The position numbers were made by a program, and so were the translations under genes. A stretch of DNA of 64,000 nt, taken from Streptomyces amritsarensis (lineage in GTDB: Bacteria; Actinomycetota; Actinomycetes; Streptomycetales; Streptomycetaceae). Of the stretch, positions 17,978 to 28,146 are shown piece by piece. The notes under the pieces are model-generated. The model searched no databases. It saw nothing but the letters and a program-made list of their open reading frames with translations, and was not told the origin of the DNA. The stretch spans positions 1 to 64,000 of the forward strand of contig NZ_MQUR01000009.1 of the NCBI RefSeq assembly GCF_001953875.1. The letters are read 5' to 3'. Each line of letters opens with the position of its first letter. The first letter of the stretch is position 1.

Positions 17978-18010
17978 GGGCCCCCGCACCGGCGTCCGGT
18001 GCGGGGGCCC
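17978..18010 (-). terminator. Hairpin terminator of valS
   Basis: A 13-base perfect stem, gggcccccgcacc (17978-17990) and ggtgcgggggccc (17998-18010), with a seven-base loop, just past the valS stop. The rest of the 305-base gap 17732-18036 holds the kinase promoter region; I see no gene in it. Confidence 0.9.
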
Positions 18011-18036
18011 TGGCCCGTCCTTCTGGCTGCCTGCTG

Positions 18037-20658
18037 TCAGGCGGCCGGCAGGGACGCCAGCTGGGCCTGGATCCGGGCGATGTCCGCCTCGGCCTTGGCC
18101 AGCCGTCCCTTGATCTTGTCCACGACGTTGTCGGGGGCCTTGGCCAGGAAGGCCTCGTTCCCGAGCTTCGCCTCGGCCTGCTGCTTCTCCTTCTCGGCGG
18201 CGCCGAGGTCCTTGGTGAGGCGCTTGCGCTCGGCGTCCACGTCGATGGTGCCCGACAGGTCGAGGGCGACCGTGGCACCGGCGACCGGCAGGGTCGCGGT
18301 GGCGCTGAAGGACTCGCCCTCGGGCTGCAGCCGCAGCACCTGGCGGATGGCGGCCTCGTGGGCGGCCAGCACGGTGCCAGCCAGGTCCAGGCGCGCCGGG
18401 ACCTTCTGCTTGTCGTCGAGGCCCTGCTCCTTGCGGAAGCGGCGGACCTCCTTGGTGAGCGTCTGGATGCTGCCGATCTCGGCCTCGGCGGCGTCGTCGC
18501 GGAAGCCGCTGTCCTTCGGCCAGTCGGCGACGACCAGCGACTCGCGCCCGGTGAGGGTGGTCCACAGGGTCTCGGTGACGAACGGCACCACCGGGTGCAG
18601 CAGGCGCAGCATGACGTCGAGGACCTCGCCGAGGACCCGCGCGGAGACCTTGGCCTGCTCGCCGCCCGCGAAGAAGGTCGTCTTCGACAGCTCGACGTAC
18701 CAGTCGAAGACCTCGTCCCACGCGAAGTGGTAGAGCGCCTCGCTGAGCTTCGAGAACTGGAAGTCCTCGTAGTACGCGTCGACCTGCGCGATCGTCTTGT
18801 TCAGGCGGGAGAGGATCCAGCGGTCGGTGGCCGACAGCTGCTCGGCCGGCGGCAGCTCGCCCTCGATCGTGGCGCCGTTCATCAGCGCGAAGCGCGTGGC
18901 GTTCCAGATCTTGTTGGCGAACTTGCTGGACGCCTGGACCCAGTCCTCGCCGATCGGGACGTCGGTGCCGGGGTTGGCGCCCTTGGCCAGGGTGAACCGG
19001 ACGGCGTCGGAGCCGTACTTGTCCATCCAGTCCAGCGGGTCGACGACGTTGCCGAAGGACTTCGACATCTTCTTGCCGCGCTCGTCGCGGACGAGGCCGG
19101 TCAGGGCGATCGTCTTGAAGGGGACCTCGCCGTCCATGGCGTACAGGCCGAACATCATCATCCGGGCGACCCAGAAGAAGATGATGTCGTGGCCGGTGAC
19201 CAGGACGTCGGTGGAGTAGAACTTCTCCAGGTCCGGGGTCTTCTCCGGCCAGCCGAGCGTGGAGAACGGCCACAGGCCGGAGGAGAACCAGGTGTCGAGG
19301 ACGTCGGTGTCCTGCGTCCAGCCCTCGCCGGTCGGCGCCTCGTCGTCGGGGCCGAGGCAGACGACCTCGCCGGCCGGGCCGTACCAGACCGGGATGCGGT
19401 GGCCCCACCAGAGCTGGCGCGAGATGCACCAGTCGTTGAGGTTGTCGACCCAGTCGAAGTAGCGCTTCTCCATCTCCACCGGGTGGATGGCGACGCGGCC
19501 GTCGCGGACCGCGTCACCGGCGGCCTTGGCGAGGGTCTCGACCTTGACCCACCACTGCAGCGACAGGCGCGGCTCGACGGTGGTGCTGCAGCGCGAGCAG
19601 TGGCCGACGGAGTGCAGGTACGGGCGCTTCTCCGCGACGATGCGGCCCTGCTGGCGCAGCGCGCCGACGACCGCGGAGCGCGCCTCGTAGCGGTCCAGGC
19701 CGAGGAAGGGGCCGTGGACGGTGATGACACCGTGCTCGTCCATGATCGTCATGTTGGGCAGGCCGTGGCGCTGCCCGATGGCGAAGTCGTTCGGGTCGTG
19801 CGCCGGGGTCACCTTGACGCAGCCGGTGCCGAACTCCGGGTCGACGTGCGTGTCCGCGACGACCGGGATGGTGCGGTCGGTCAGCGGCAGCTTGATCTGC
19901 TTGCCGACGAGGTGCTTGTAGCGCTCGTCGTCCGGGTGGACGGCGACGGCGGTGTCACCGAGCATCGTCTCGGCGCGGGTGGTGGCGACGACGAGGGTGT
20001 CCTCGCCCTCCCCGTACTGGATGGAGACGAGCTCGCCCGCGTCCTCCTGGTACTCCACCTCGATGTCGGAGATGGCCGTCAGACAGCGGGGGCACCAGTT
20101 GATGATGCGCTCGGCGCGGTAGATCAGGCCGTCGTCGTAGAGCTTCTTGAAGATGGTCTGGACGGCCTTGGACAGGCCCTCGTCCATGGTGAAGCGCTCA
20201 CGGGACCAGTCGACGCCGTCGCCGAGGCGGCGCATCTGGCCGAGGATCTTGCCGCCGTACTCTTCCTTCCACTGCCAGACGCGCTCGACGAACGCCTCGC
20301 GGCCCAGGTCGTGGCGGGACTTGCCCTCCTCGGCGAGCTGCTGCTCGACCTTGTTCTGGGTGGCGATGCCGGCGTGGTCCATGCCGGGCAGCCACAGCGA
20401 CTCGTAGCCCTGCATCCGCTTGCGGCGGGTCAGGGCGTCCATGAGCGTGTGCTGGAAGGCGTGCCCCAGGTGCAGGGAGCCGGTGACGTTCGGCGGCGGG
20501 ATGACGATCGTGTACGGGGGCTTCTCGCTCGCGGGATCGGCCGTGAAGTACCCACGCTCCACCCAGCGCTCGTAGAGCTTCCCCTCTACGTCGGCCGGCG
20601 TGTAGGCGGTCGGCAGTTCGGAGTCGGGGCTGCTGGGTGTCTGCGTGTTCTCGGTCAC
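18037..20658 (-). CDS. valS: Valine--tRNA ligase
   Basis: An 873-residue class I synthetase that charges tRNA-Val. The HIGH motif is in [14 protein letters not shown] near residues 55-66 and the KMSKS motif in [10 protein letters not shown] near residue 530. An editing domain lies between them. The C-terminal coiled coil, with long Lys/Glu/Ala helices such as [25 protein letters not shown], is typical of ValRS. Length is normal for actinobacteria. No T-box is evident in the 127-base upstream gap shared with the divergent gene at 20786. Confidence 0.97.
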   Translation of the reverse strand: MTENTQTPSSPDSELPTAYTPADVEGKLYERWVERGYFTADPASEKPPYTIVIPPPNVTGSLHLGHAFQHTLMDALTRRKRMQGYESLWLPGMDHAGIATQNKVEQQLAEEGKSRHDLGREAFVERVWQWKEEYGGKILGQMRRLGDGVDWSRERFTMDEGLSKAVQTIFKKLYDDGLIYRAERIINWCPRCLTAISDIEVEYQEDAGELVSIQYGEGEDTLVVATTRAETMLGDTAVAVHPDDERYKHLVGKQIKLPLTDRTIPVVADTHVDPEFGTGCVKVTPAHDPNDFAIGQRHGLPNMTIMDEHGVITVHGPFLGLDRYEARSAVVGALRQQGRIVAEKRPYLHSVGHCSRCSTTVEPRLSLQWWVKVETLAKAAGDAVRDGRVAIHPVEMEKRYFDWVDNLNDWCISRQLWWGHRIPVWYGPAGEVVCLGPDDEAPTGEGWTQDTDVLDTWFSSGLWPFSTLGWPEKTPDLEKFYSTDVLVTGHDIIFFWVARMMMFGLYAMDGEVPFKTIALTGLVRDERGKKMSKSFGNVVDPLDWMDKYGSDAVRFTLAKGANPGTDVPIGEDWVQASSKFANKIWNATRFALMNGATIEGELPPAEQLSATDRWILSRLNKTIAQVDAYYEDFQFSKLSEALYHFAWDEVFDWYVELSKTTFFAGGEQAKVSARVLGEVLDVMLRLLHPVVPFVTETLWTTLTGRESLVVADWPKDSGFRDDAAEAEIGSIQTLTKEVRRFRKEQGLDDKQKVPARLDLAGTVLAAHEAAIRQVLRLQPEGESFSATATLPVAGATVALDLSGTIDVDAERKRLTKDLGAAEKEKQQAEAKLGNEAFLAKAPDNVVDKIKGRLAKAEADIARIQAQLASLPAA

Positions 20659-20785
20659 GGGGCTCAGTTTAGGGCCGTAACAGTCCAGTCATGAAACCGG
20701 TTAGGGAGGGGCCCGGCGCCCTGCACGGCTTCGGGTTCAGACAGGATGTGAGGAACGTATAAGCAACCTCAGAGGGGGACGCGGG

Positions 20786-21718
20786 ATGAGCTACAACCAG
20801 CCGGGGCCGTACGGACAGCAGCCTCAGCAGCCGGGACCGTACGGGCAGCAGCCCCCGCCGCCGCCCGGCCCGTACGGCCAGCAGCCGGCCCAGCCGGGCC
20901 CGTACGGCCAGCCCGCACCCCCGCAGCCGGGCTACGGCTACCCGCAGCAGCCGGGCGTCCCCCCGCAGGGCTACCCCCAGCAGCCGCCGACGCCGGCCTA
21001 CGGCTACCCGCAGCAGGCCCCGTACGGCGGCCAGCCCCCGAAGAAGTCCAAGGCGGGCCTGATCATCGGCGTGGTCGTGGCCGTAGCGGTGATCGCAGGC
21101 GGCGGCTGGTACCTCCTGGGCGCCGACGCGGGCGGGAAGATCTCCGCGGACACCAAGGGGTACAAGCTGGTCGCCCCCGAGTCGGTGGACGACTTCAAGA
21201 AGGACCCGAACTTCAAGGAGAAGTCCTTCACCGACAAGGACAAGAAGGAAGCCGAGGCCGCCGGCGTCAAGAACCCGACCCAGGTCGGCATGAACTACCA
21301 GGCAGGCGACCCGAAGAACCCCTTCACCCTCAAGGGGCTCAACTTCTCGGGCGTGTACGGCGAGATCGCCGACCCGGAGAAGGCCGTGGACGGCTACTTC
21401 GCCCAGGCGCAGCTGCAGGCGTCCAAGGACGGCAAGTCCGAGGTACAGCTCCTCGGCAGCCCGAAGACGATGTCCCCGGCGAACTTCAAGGGTGCCGTCA
21501 TGAAGTGCCAGGACATCAAGTTCACTTCGAAGGACACCTCCGCCAAGGGCCCCAAGGAGGCCACCCTCCCGTTCTGCATCTGGGGCGACTACAGCACGCT
21601 GGCCATGGTGAGCGCCTCCGACGTGGCGTCGATCATGGCCGGCAAGCCCGGCTACACGCAGGAGCAGACCGCGGAACTCGCCGCGAAGCTCTACAACACC
21701 TCCCGCGTCAAGAAGTAG
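20786..21718 (+). CDS. Proline/glutamine-rich membrane-anchored protein of unknown function
   Basis: A 310-residue protein. Residues 1-85 are repeats of PGPYGQQP and GYPQQP, a flexible cytoplasmic tail common in actinobacterial membrane proteins. A single transmembrane helix (LIIGVVVAVAVIAGGGWYLLG, about residues 91-111) follows. The 200-residue C-terminal part would be extracellular; it is Lys/Asp-rich with two cysteines (MKCQDIKF and LPFCIWGDYS) that could form a disulfide. There is no lipobox. It is divergent from valS and convergent with clpX, sharing the hairpin at 21735-21772. I do not recognise the extracellular domain. Confidence 0.85.
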   Translation: MSYNQPGPYGQQPQQPGPYGQQPPPPPGPYGQQPAQPGPYGQPAPPQPGYGYPQQPGVPPQGYPQQPPTPAYGYPQQAPYGGQPPKKSKAGLIIGVVVAVAVIAGGGWYLLGADAGGKISADTKGYKLVAPESVDDFKKDPNFKEKSFTDKDKKEAEAAGVKNPTQVGMNYQAGDPKNPFTLKGLNFSGVYGEIADPEKAVDGYFAQAQLQASKDGKSEVQLLGSPKTMSPANFKGAVMKCQDIKFTSKDTSAKGPKEATLPFCIWGDYSTLAMVSASDVASIMAGKPGYTQEQTAELAAKLYNTSRVKK

Positions 21719-21734
21719 CGGGACGACGGGACAT

Positions 21735-21772
21735 GCAGAAGGGGCGCCCCCGGCCGGGGGCGCCCCTTCTGC
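21735..21772. terminator. Bidirectional hairpin terminator between the Pro-rich gene and clpX
   Basis: A 17-base perfect stem, gcagaaggggcgccccc (21735-21751) and its complement (21756-21772), with a ggcc loop, lies between two convergent genes and can serve both. Confidence 0.95.
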
Positions 21773-21786
21773 GTACTACCGTGCGG

Positions 21787-23073
21787 CTAGGCCGACTTCT
21801 CGTGCGGGCCCTGGTCCTTCGGGACGATGCGCGGGACCAGCGTCGGGTTGACGTTGGAGCGGACGACGTCCGCCGTGATGACCACGCGGGCCACGTCCTT
21901 GCGGGACGGGACCTCGTACATCACCGACATCAGGACCTCCTCCATGATGGCGCGCAGGCCGCGCGCGCCCGTCTGGCGGAGGATCGCCTGGTCCGCGATG
22001 GCCTCCAGCGCCTCGCGCTCGAAGTCCAGCTCGACGCCGTCGAGTTCGAACAGCCGCTGGTACTGCTTGACCAGCGCGTTGCGAGGCTCGATCAGGATCT
22101 GGAGCAGGGCCTCGCGGTCCAGGTTGTGCACCGAGGTGATGACGGGCAGACGGCCGATGAACTCGGGGATCATCCCGAACTTCACCAGGTCCTCCGGCAT
22201 GACCTCCTGGAACTGGTCGCTGGCCTCGATCTCGCGCTTGGAGCGGATCGTCGCCCCGAAGCCGATGCCCTTGGCTCCCGCACGCGACTCGATGATCTTC
22301 TCCAGGCCGGCGAAGGCGCCGCCCACGATGAAGAGCACGTTCGTCGTGTCGATCTGGATGAACTCCTGGTGCGGGTGCTTGCGGCCGCCCTGCGGCGGCA
22401 CCGACGCCGTCGTGCCCTCAAGGATCTTCAGCAGGGCCTGCTGCACGCCCTCGCCGCTCACGTCGCGCGTGATCGACGGGTTCTCGCTCTTGCGGGCGAC
22501 CTTGTCGATCTCGTCGATGTAGATGATCCCGGTCTCGGCCTTCTTGACGTCGTAGTCGGCGGCCTGGATCAGCTTCAGCAGGATGTTCTCGACGTCCTCG
22601 CCGACGTACCCGGCCTCCGTCAGCGCCGTCGCGTCGGCGATGGCGAACGGGACGTTCAGCATGCGGGCCAGCGTCTGCGCGAGGAGCGTCTTGCCGGAGC
22701 CCGTCGGGCCGAGCAGCAGGATGTTGGACTTCGCGAGCTCGATCGCGTCCTCGCGGCCCTGCGCGCCGCCGTTCTCGCCGGCCTGGACCCGCTTGTAGTG
22801 GTTGTAGACCGCTACGGAGAGCGCCTTCTTCGCCGGCTCCTGGCCGACGACGTAGCTCTCCAGGAACTCGTAGATCTCACGGGGCTTGGGGAGTTCCTCC
22901 CACCGGACCTCGGAGGTCTCCGCGAGCTCCTCTTCGATGATCTCGTTGCAGAGGTCGATGCACTCGTCGCAGATGTACACACCGGGTCCTGCGATGAGCT
23001 TCTTCACCTGCTTCTGGCTCTTTCCGCAGAACGAGCACTTGAGCAGGTCGCCGCCGTCACCGATGCGTGCCAC
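21787..23073 (-). CDS. clpX: ATP-dependent Clp protease ATP-binding subunit ClpX
   Basis: A 428-residue AAA+ unfoldase that feeds substrates to ClpP. The N-terminal zinc-binding domain reads [19 protein letters not shown] then CDECIDLC. Walker A is [16 protein letters not shown] and Walker [17 protein letters not shown]. The C-terminal domain has [15 protein letters not shown]. It lies downstream of clpP2 but a strong hairpin at 23147-23168 separates them, so it is probably transcribed mainly from its own promoter. Confidence 0.97.
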   Translation of the reverse strand: MARIGDGGDLLKCSFCGKSQKQVKKLIAGPGVYICDECIDLCNEIIEEELAETSEVRWEELPKPREIYEFLESYVVGQEPAKKALSVAVYNHYKRVQAGENGGAQGREDAIELAKSNILLLGPTGSGKTLLAQTLARMLNVPFAIADATALTEAGYVGEDVENILLKLIQAADYDVKKAETGIIYIDEIDKVARKSENPSITRDVSGEGVQQALLKILEGTTASVPPQGGRKHPHQEFIQIDTTNVLFIVGGAFAGLEKIIESRAGAKGIGFGATIRSKREIEASDQFQEVMPEDLVKFGMIPEFIGRLPVITSVHNLDREALLQILIEPRNALVKQYQRLFELDGVELDFEREALEAIADQAILRQTGARGLRAIMEEVLMSVMYEVPSRKDVARVVITADVVRSNVNPTLVPRIVPKDQGPHEKSA

Positions 23074-23146
23074 GAGGTGCTTCCCCTTCGCCTGGGAGAC
23101 GCCTGGTTCAGCGCTCCTGGTGCCTCATATCCGACGGTACCTTGCC

Positions 23147-23168
23147 GGGGGCCCCGTGCGGGGCCCCC
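23147..23168 (-). terminator. Hairpin terminator after clpP2
   Basis: A nine-base perfect stem, gggggcccc (23147-23155) and ggggccccc (23160-23168), with a gtgc loop, about 60 bases past the clpP2 stop. Confidence 0.85.
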
Positions 23169-23226
23169 TTGACGTGGTTCACATCGCCGAATCCGGTGGT
23201 GTGCCCGCGCCAACTGGCGGCAAGGG

Positions 23227-23895
23227 TCAGAGCTTGTTGCTCTTGCGGGTGGAGATGATCTGGTCGATCAGGCCGTACGCGAGGGCGTCCTCGGCCGTGA
23301 GGATCTTGTCGCGCTCGATGTCGTCGCGGATCTTCTCGATCGGCGTCGTCGAGTGCTTGGCCAGCATGGTCTCCAGCTGGTCGCGCATGCGCAGGATCTC
23401 GTTGGCCGCGATCTCGAGGTCCGAGAGCTGCTCACGGCCGGTGCCGCCGGAGGGCTGGTGGATCAGCACGCGGGCGTTCGGCAGGGCCATGCGCTTGCCG
23501 GGGGTGCCGGCGGCGAGCAGGACCGCGGCGGCGGAGGCCGCCTGGCCCATGCAGACCGTCTGGATGTCCGGCTTGACGAACTGCATCGTGTCGTAGATCG
23601 CCGTCAGCGCGGTGAAGGAGCCGCCGGGGCTGTTGATGTAGATCGAGATGTCGCGGTCCGGGTCCATCGACTCCAGGCACAGCAGCTGCGCCATGACGTC
23701 GTTGGCCGAGGCGTCGTCGATCTGCACGCCGAGGAAGATCACGCGCTCCTCGAAGAGCTTCGCGTACGGGTCGTACTCGCGCACGCCCTGCGAGGTGCGC
23801 TCGACGAAGCGCGGGATGACGTAGCGGTTGTCCACCTGCGGGCCGGAGTAGAGGCCGCTCGCGGAGAAGTTGTTCTGCATCTGGGTGTTCACCAT
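23227..23895 (-). CDS. clpP2: ATP-dependent Clp protease proteolytic subunit (second gene of the pair)
   Basis: About 222 residues from the ATG at 23895 ([18 protein letters not shown]). The catalytic Ser is in [15 protein letters not shown], His in IHQPSGG and Asp in the [18 protein letters not shown] region. The N-terminal leader before the ClpP core is longer than in ClpP1 and may be a processed propeptide, as known for actinobacterial ClpP2. The frame is open upstream but that stretch overlaps clpP1. ClpP1 and ClpP2 form a mixed tetradecamer in actinobacteria. It lies 55 bases downstream of clpP1. Confidence 0.94.
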   Translation of the reverse strand: MVNTQMQNNFSASGLYSGPQVDNRYVIPRFVERTSQGVREYDPYAKLFEERVIFLGVQIDDASANDVMAQLLCLESMDPDRDISIYINSPGGSFTALTAIYDTMQFVKPDIQTVCMGQAASAAAVLLAAGTPGKRMALPNARVLIHQPSGGTGREQLSDLEIAANEILRMRDQLETMLAKHSTTPIEKIRDDIERDKILTAEDALAYGLIDQIISTRKSNKL

Positions 23896-23950
23896 CCTGG
23901 TGGCGTTCTGCGGGCTGTCGGCTGCGGGGTACTGGCGGTGGGTGCCGGGA

Positions 23951-24568
23951 TCAGGCCCCGGTGCCGCCGCCGCCCGGAACGTTGGACGCGGCCGAGATGA
24001 TCTCGTCGATGAGGCCGTACTCCTTGGCCTCCTCGGAGGTGAACCAGCGGTCGCGGTCACCGTCGCGGATGATCGCCTCGACGGTCTGGCCCGAGTGGAA
24101 CGCGGTGATCTCGGCCATCCGCTGCTTGGTACGCAGCAGGTACTGGGCCTGGATCTTGATGTCCGACGCGGTGCCGCCGATGCCGGCGGAGCCCTGGTGC
24201 ATCAGGATGTCGGTGTTCGGCAGGGCGAAGCGCTTGCCCTTGGCGCCACCGGTGAGCAGGAACTGGCCCATCGAGGCCGCCATGCCCATGCCGATGGTCA
24301 CGACGTCGTTGGGGATGTACTGCATGGTGTCGTAGACGGCCATGCCGGCCGTGACCGAGCCACCGGGGCTGTTGATGTAGAGGTAGATGTCCTTCTCCGG
24401 CTCGGCGGCCAGGAGGAGGAGCTGCGCGGTGATCTTGTTCGCGATCTCGTCGTCGACCTGCTGGCCGAGGAAGATGATGCGCTCGCCGAGCAGCCGGTTG
24501 TAGACATGGTCGCCGAGGCCGCCACCGATGGACGGCTCACCCGCGGCGTAAGGCTTCAGATTCGTCAC
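23951..24568 (-). CDS. clpP1: ATP-dependent Clp protease proteolytic subunit (first gene of the pair)
   Basis: A 205-residue serine protease subunit. The catalytic Ser is in [15 protein letters not shown], His in [11 protein letters not shown] and Asp in the [18 protein letters not shown] block. It starts at a GTG (24568) preceded by AGGTGG. It leads the clpP1-clpP2 operon and has a ClgR-like site about 165 bases upstream of the start codon. The C-terminal [10 protein letters not shown] tail is typical of actinobacterial ClpP1. Confidence 0.95.
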   Translation of the reverse strand: MTNLKPYAAGEPSIGGGLGDHVYNRLLGERIIFLGQQVDDEIANKITAQLLLLAAEPEKDIYLYINSPGGSVTAGMAVYDTMQYIPNDVVTIGMGMAASMGQFLLTGGAKGKRFALPNTDILMHQGSAGIGGTASDIKIQAQYLLRTKQRMAEITAFHSGQTVEAIIRDGDRDRWFTSEEAKEYGLIDEIISAASNVPGGGGTGA

Positions 24569-24689
24569 GTATCCACCTGCTCGTCTCCGACGGCCATGTG
24601 CCGTCTCAGCGTCTCGTTCTGGGGCACGGTCCAGCCGGAGCGGACGGGTCCGCCGGCGCCCGGATACTCACGTGCCCTCGTATTCATGG

Positions 24690-24747
24690 ACCCTAACGCG
24701 CAGGTCGGACAACGCCATCCCGCTTCCCGAACTGTTCGCTCGGAGCG
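24690..24747 (-). promoter_or_regulatory. Putative clpP1P2 promoter with ClgR-like operator
   Basis: GTTCGC-TCGGA-GCG at 24734-24747 fits the published ClgR pattern GTTCGC-N5-GCG. A -10-like TAGGGT lies on the minus strand at 24690-24695, which would place the start of transcription near 24683 and the ClgR site about 57 bases upstream, a normal place for an activator. ClgR is known to activate clpP1P2 in Streptomyces; the match here is by eye. Confidence 0.65.
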
Positions 24748-24800
24748 CAAGCTCCGGGAGCCCCGCGGAGGCCTTGCCGCGGCCGGGCCGCAGCCGCGCA

Positions 24801-24834
24801 GAAGGGCCCGGACGCGGCTGCGTCCGGGCCCTTC
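24801..24834 (-). terminator. Hairpin terminator of tig
   Basis: A 14-base perfect stem, gaagggcccggacg (24801-24814) and cgtccgggcccttc (24821-24834), about 30 bases past the tig stop. Confidence 0.9.
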
Positions 24835-24865
24835 GGGCACTGCTCGGCGGGCTTCGCCGGGGGTG

Positions 24866-26260
24866 TTACTTGGCCTCGTCGGCCTTGACCTCGTCGTCGC
24901 CGTCAACGGCGGCCTCGACGGTCTCGGCGGCCGTCTCGACCTCGTCCTCGTCGTCGGAGAGGTCCACGACGTCACCGTTGGTGTCGACGACCTTGGCGGC
25001 CTCGACGACGACCGCGAGGGCCTTGCCGCGGGCGACCTCGCCGACCAGCATCGGGACCTGGCCGCCCTCGACGACGGCCTGGGCGAACTGGTCGGGGGAC
25101 ATGCCGGAGGACTGCGCACGGCGCATGAGGTGCTCGGTGAGCTCCTCCTGGTTGACGCCCAGCTTCTCCTTGTTGACCAGGGCGTCCAGGACGAACTGGG
25201 TCTTGATGCCCTTGATCGCCTGGTCCTTGGTCTCGGCGTCGAACTCCTCGACCGTCTTGCCCTGGAACTCCAGGTACTTCGCCAGGTCGAGACCCATCTG
25301 GCCGAGCTGGTGGTGCTCCAGGTTGTGCTTGCGGGTGTTGACCTCGTCCTCGAGCAGCTTCTCGGGGATCGGCACCTCGACGAGCTCCAGCAGCTTCTCC
25401 AGGACGCGCTCCTGGGCCTGCGTGGCCTGGTCGTACTGCTTCATGTTCTCGAGGCGCTTGCGGCTGTCGGCCTTGAGGTCCTCGAGGGTGTCGAACTCGC
25501 TCGCCATCTGGGCGAACTCGTCGTCCAGCTCCGGGAGCTCCTTGGCGGAGACCTTGGTGACCTTGACGGTGACCTCGGCGTCCTTGCCCTCGGCGGAGCC
25601 GCCCTTCAGCTGCGAGGTGAAGGTGGCCTCGCCGCCGGCCTCCAGGCCGGTGACGGCCTCGTCGATGCCCTCGAGCAGCTCGCCCGAGCCGATCGTGTAG
25701 GAGACGTCGGAGGCGACGCCGTCGGGCAGCACCTCGCCGTCGACCTTGGCCTCGAGGTCGATGGTGACGACGTCGCCCTCGGCGGCGGCGCGCTCGACGT
25801 CCTTGGTGGACGCGAAGCGGCCCCGCAGCTGCTCGACGGACTTCTCGACGTCCTCGTCGGAGACCTCGATGGCGTCGACCTCGACCTCGATGCCGGAGTA
25901 GTCCGGGATCTCGATCTCGGGACGCACGTCGACCTCGGCGGTGAAGGCCAGCAGCTCGCCGTCCTTCAGCTCGGTGATGTCGACCTCGGGCTGGCCCAGC
26001 GGGTTCAGGTCGGCCTCGTTGACGGCCTCGGTGTAGAACTTCGGGAGGGCGTCGTTGACGGCCTCCTCCAGCACCGCACCGCGGCCGAAGCGCTGGTCGA
26101 TGACGCGGGCCGGGATCTTGCCCTTGCGGAAGCCCTTCACCGTGACCTGCTGGTTGATCTTCTTGTACGCCGCGTCGAGGCTGTCCTTGAGCTCCTCGAA
26201 GGGCACCTCAACAGTGAGCCGAACCCGCGTCGGGTTCAGGGTCTCAACGGCGCTCTTCAC
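24866..26260 (-). CDS. tig: Trigger factor (ribosome-associated chaperone and peptidyl-prolyl isomerase)
   Basis: A 464-residue protein. The N-terminal ribosome-binding domain has the [17 protein letters not shown] signature near residues 44-60. The FKBP-type PPIase domain follows (about residues 150-245, [18 protein letters not shown]), then the helical C-terminal arm domains. The tail after residue 430 is acidic ([32 protein letters not shown] pattern of Asp/Glu/Ala), common in actinobacteria. It precedes clpP1P2, linking folding and proteolysis, but a terminator separates them. Confidence 0.97.
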   Translation of the reverse strand: MKSAVETLNPTRVRLTVEVPFEELKDSLDAAYKKINQQVTVKGFRKGKIPARVIDQRFGRGAVLEEAVNDALPKFYTEAVNEADLNPLGQPEVDITELKDGELLAFTAEVDVRPEIEIPDYSGIEVEVDAIEVSDEDVEKSVEQLRGRFASTKDVERAAAEGDVVTIDLEAKVDGEVLPDGVASDVSYTIGSGELLEGIDEAVTGLEAGGEATFTSQLKGGSAEGKDAEVTVKVTKVSAKELPELDDEFAQMASEFDTLEDLKADSRKRLENMKQYDQATQAQERVLEKLLELVEVPIPEKLLEDEVNTRKHNLEHHQLGQMGLDLAKYLEFQGKTVEEFDAETKDQAIKGIKTQFVLDALVNKEKLGVNQEELTEHLMRRAQSSGMSPDQFAQAVVEGGQVPMLVGEVARGKALAVVVEAAKVVDTNGDVVDLSDDEDEVETAAETVEAAVDGDDEVKADEAK

Positions 26261-26412
26261 GGTTCGGTCTCCTTGTGGCTGACTGCTGGGATATCTGCCG
26301 TCTCGCTGCGATTCAGCGGTTCAGCGGACTTCGGCCCGGTACATCAGACACACGGGCACGCAGCTTGCATAGTAGCCGCAAGCGGCAATCAGCCCACAAC
26401 GCGATCTTGCGG

Positions 26413-26489
26413 TGGTCGGGGTGGCCGGATTCGAACCGACGACCTTCCGCTCCCAAAGCGGACGCGCTACCAAGCTGCGCCACACCCCG
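26413..26489 (-). tRNA. tRNA-Pro (anticodon UGG)
   Basis: The 77-base cloverleaf reads on the minus strand from 26489. It has a seven-base acceptor stem (CGGGGTG/CACCCCG), D arm GCGC-AGCTTGGTA-GCGC, anticodon stem TCCGC/GCGGA around TTTGGGA, and T arm GTCGG-TTCGAAT-CCGGC. The 3' CCA is encoded at 26415-26413. Confidence 0.97.
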
Positions 26490-26657
26490 TCGGTGCGACA
26501 CGTAGGGTACATGCCCGGAGACCCTCTGATGCGCGGTGTTTCCAGAGCCCTTTCGGACAGGCCGCGGAGCGGGCACGGAATGTGGTGTGCGATCCGCCGG
26601 AACGACCCGCTAGGATGCTGTCCGTGCCAGGGTCCCCGGACCTGCGGCGCACGCAAT

Positions 26658-26728
26658 GCGGGCGTAGCTCAATGGTAGAGCCCTAGTCTTCCAAACTAGC
26701 TACGCGGGTTCGATTCCCGTCGCCCGCT
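26658..26728 (+). tRNA. tRNA-Gly (anticodon UCC), attachment site of the integrated element
   Basis: A 71-base cloverleaf with acceptor stem GCGGGCG/CGCCCGC, D arm GCTC-AATGGTA-GAGC, anticodon stem CTAGT/ACTAG around CTTCCAA, and T arm GCGGG-TTCGATT-CCCGT. CCA is not encoded. The 5' half is chromosomal; from 26687 on, the 3' half was supplied by the integrated element, because an identical 44-base segment recurs at 41192. Confidence 0.97.
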
Positions 26729-26730
26729 CT
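26687..26730 (+). repeat. attL core, 44 bp, overlapping the 3' part of tRNA-Gly
   Basis: Identical to 41192-41235. It begins tcttccaaactagc at the anticodon and ends cgcccgctct, two bases past the mature tRNA. The base before it differs between copies (g here, a at attR). Confidence 0.95.
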
Positions 26731-26739
26731 CCATGGCTC

Positions 26740-26776
26740 AGGGCCAGGTCAGAGGATGTTTCCTCGACCTGGCCCT
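26740..26776 (+). terminator. Element-borne copy of the tRNA-Gly terminator
   Basis: The arms agggccaggtc (26740-26750) and gacctggccct (26766-26776) form an 11-base perfect stem, extended by gagga/tcctc around a tgtt loop. It matches the chromosomal hairpin at 41244-41282 and lies the same nine bases past the att core, so the tRNA keeps a terminator after integration. Confidence 0.85.
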
Positions 26777-26803
26777 GATGCGTTCCCGGGGCTGTGACGG
26801 GGG

Positions 26804-27943
26804 CTACGTGTCCCCCGCGTGCCCCCTGGCCTCGCTCGTGCCCCGCCGGCCCTTCTGCACAAGCCCGCTCAGCGCGTCGGCGATCAGCCGGTCCCGGTCG
26901 GCGCTGGCGTGCTGATAGATCAGCGCGGCGCGGGCGGTGCTGTGGCCCATCCTCGCCATCAGCTCCCGGGTGCTGGCGCCGGTGGAGGCGGCAAGGGTGT
27001 TCCCCGTGTGCCGGAGATCATGGAAGTGCAGCCCCTTGATCCCCGTCTTCCGGCACGCCTTGTGCCACAGCAGATTGAAGTGGTTCCGGCGCGGAGTCGC
27101 TCCCTTGGCGCCGACGAAGACACGCCCATCGGCCCCCGGTTCGGCGTAGGTGTCCAGGTGATCGCGGATCTCCGGAACGATCACGTCAGGAATGGAGACG
27201 GTCCGCTTCCCTGCCGCACTCTTGGGCGCCTTGATCTCCCGCTGGCCGTTGTCCAGCTCCGCGACGGACCGGCGGACGCGAACAGTTCTGTGCTCCAGGT
27301 CGACGTCGCGGCAGTGCAGCCCGATCAGCTCACCCCAGCGGAGTCCGAGGAACCCGGCCATCAGGATCAGCGCGCGGTACCGGGCCTGCACTGCCGCGGC
27401 CAAGGCGTAGACCTCCTCGACGGTGGCGGTCGGCCGCTCCGGGGTGTGCACGGTGCTGGCGCCCTTGATCTGGCACGGGTTCCGTTTGATCAACTGATCG
27501 GACAGGGCCGTACCCAGGATGGCCCGCAGCAGGGCGTAGGCCTTGGCCACGGTGGTGGGACCGGTGCCGGCGGCGAGCTTGTCGGCACGCCAGCGCCGAA
27601 CGAGCGGTGCCGAGATCTCCCCCACGTTGACGGCACCGAACGCCGGCTCCAGGTGGTGCTTGAGGAGCGATCCGTAGAGCTGCCGCGTGGTGCTGGTCAG
27701 CTCCCGCTCCTTGATCCAGGCGGCGGCGTACGGACCGAAGGCGACCTTGCCGGCGTCCGGGTCGTACCAGTCGCCGCGACGCATCTCGGTCTGCTTGTCG
27801 GCGAGCCAGTCGTCCGCGTCCCGCTTGGTCCGAAAGGTCTCCGGGGCCGGTCGGAGCTGCCCGTCCGGTCCGACGTACCGCGCCTGATAGCGGCCGGAGG
27901 GAAGCTTCCGCACCCGCCCGAACTGACGACGCTTTCCAGCCAT
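26804..27943 (-). CDS. int: Tyrosine site-specific integrase of the AICE
   Basis: A 379-residue phage-type tyrosine recombinase. An N-terminal AP2-like arm-binding part (GRYQARYVGPDGQLRPAPETF) and SAM-like core-binding domain precede the catalytic domain. The catalytic set is visible: Arg in GLRWGE, His308-x2-Arg311 in HDLRHT, His334 in GHST and the nucleophile Tyr343 in IYQHA. It recombines attP with the tRNA-Gly attB. It lies about 70 bases from attL, the usual place, and its start overlaps the xis stop (TGATG). Confidence 0.96.
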   Translation of the reverse strand: MAGKRRQFGRVRKLPSGRYQARYVGPDGQLRPAPETFRTKRDADDWLADKQTEMRRGDWYDPDAGKVAFGPYAAAWIKERELTSTTRQLYGSLLKHHLEPAFGAVNVGEISAPLVRRWRADKLAAGTGPTTVAKAYALLRAILGTALSDQLIKRNPCQIKGASTVHTPERPTATVEEVYALAAAVQARYRALILMAGFLGLRWGELIGLHCRDVDLEHRTVRVRRSVAELDNGQREIKAPKSAAGKRTVSIPDVIVPEIRDHLDTYAEPGADGRVFVGAKGATPRRNHFNLLWHKACRKTGIKGLHFHDLRHTGNTLAASTGASTRELMARMGHSTARAALIYQHASADRDRLIADALSGLVQKGRRGTSEARGHAGDT

Positions 27944-28146
27944 CAGGCAGCCACCCCCAGACGGCGCCGACGCGGCTCGACGGTGTGGGCGGCGATGTAC
28001 GCGCGCACGGCGCTCTCGGGGATCCGCACGTGCCTTCCGACCTTCACGTAGGTGATGCGCCGCTCCTCGACGAGCCGCCGCGGGAACCGGACGGTGGTGC
28101 CGAGCAGTTCGGCGACCTGGACGACGCTGAGGTAGCGCTCATTCAT
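27943..28146 (-). CDS. xis: Excisionase (Xis), winged-helix DNA-binding protein
   Basis: A 67-residue protein with an excisionase-type helix-turn-helix: YLSVVQVAELLGTTVRFPRRLVEERR, then a wing with KVGRHVRIPESAVRAYI. A basic tail follows. It bends att DNA to direct integrase toward excision. Its stop overlaps the int start by one base and its start lies inside the 3' end of the rep gene (8-base overlap), so int, xis and rep are co-translated. Confidence 0.9.
   Translation of the reverse strand: MNERYLSVVQVAELLGTTVRFPRRLVEERRITYVKVGRHVRIPESAVRAYIAAHTVEPRRRRLGVAA

Noticed and set aside
17734..20694. Long plus-strand frame over valS
   Set aside because: Mirror of valS, which has clear HIGH and KMSKS motifs; the plus-strand reading has none and is Asp/Val/Gly-rich as expected for an antisense frame.
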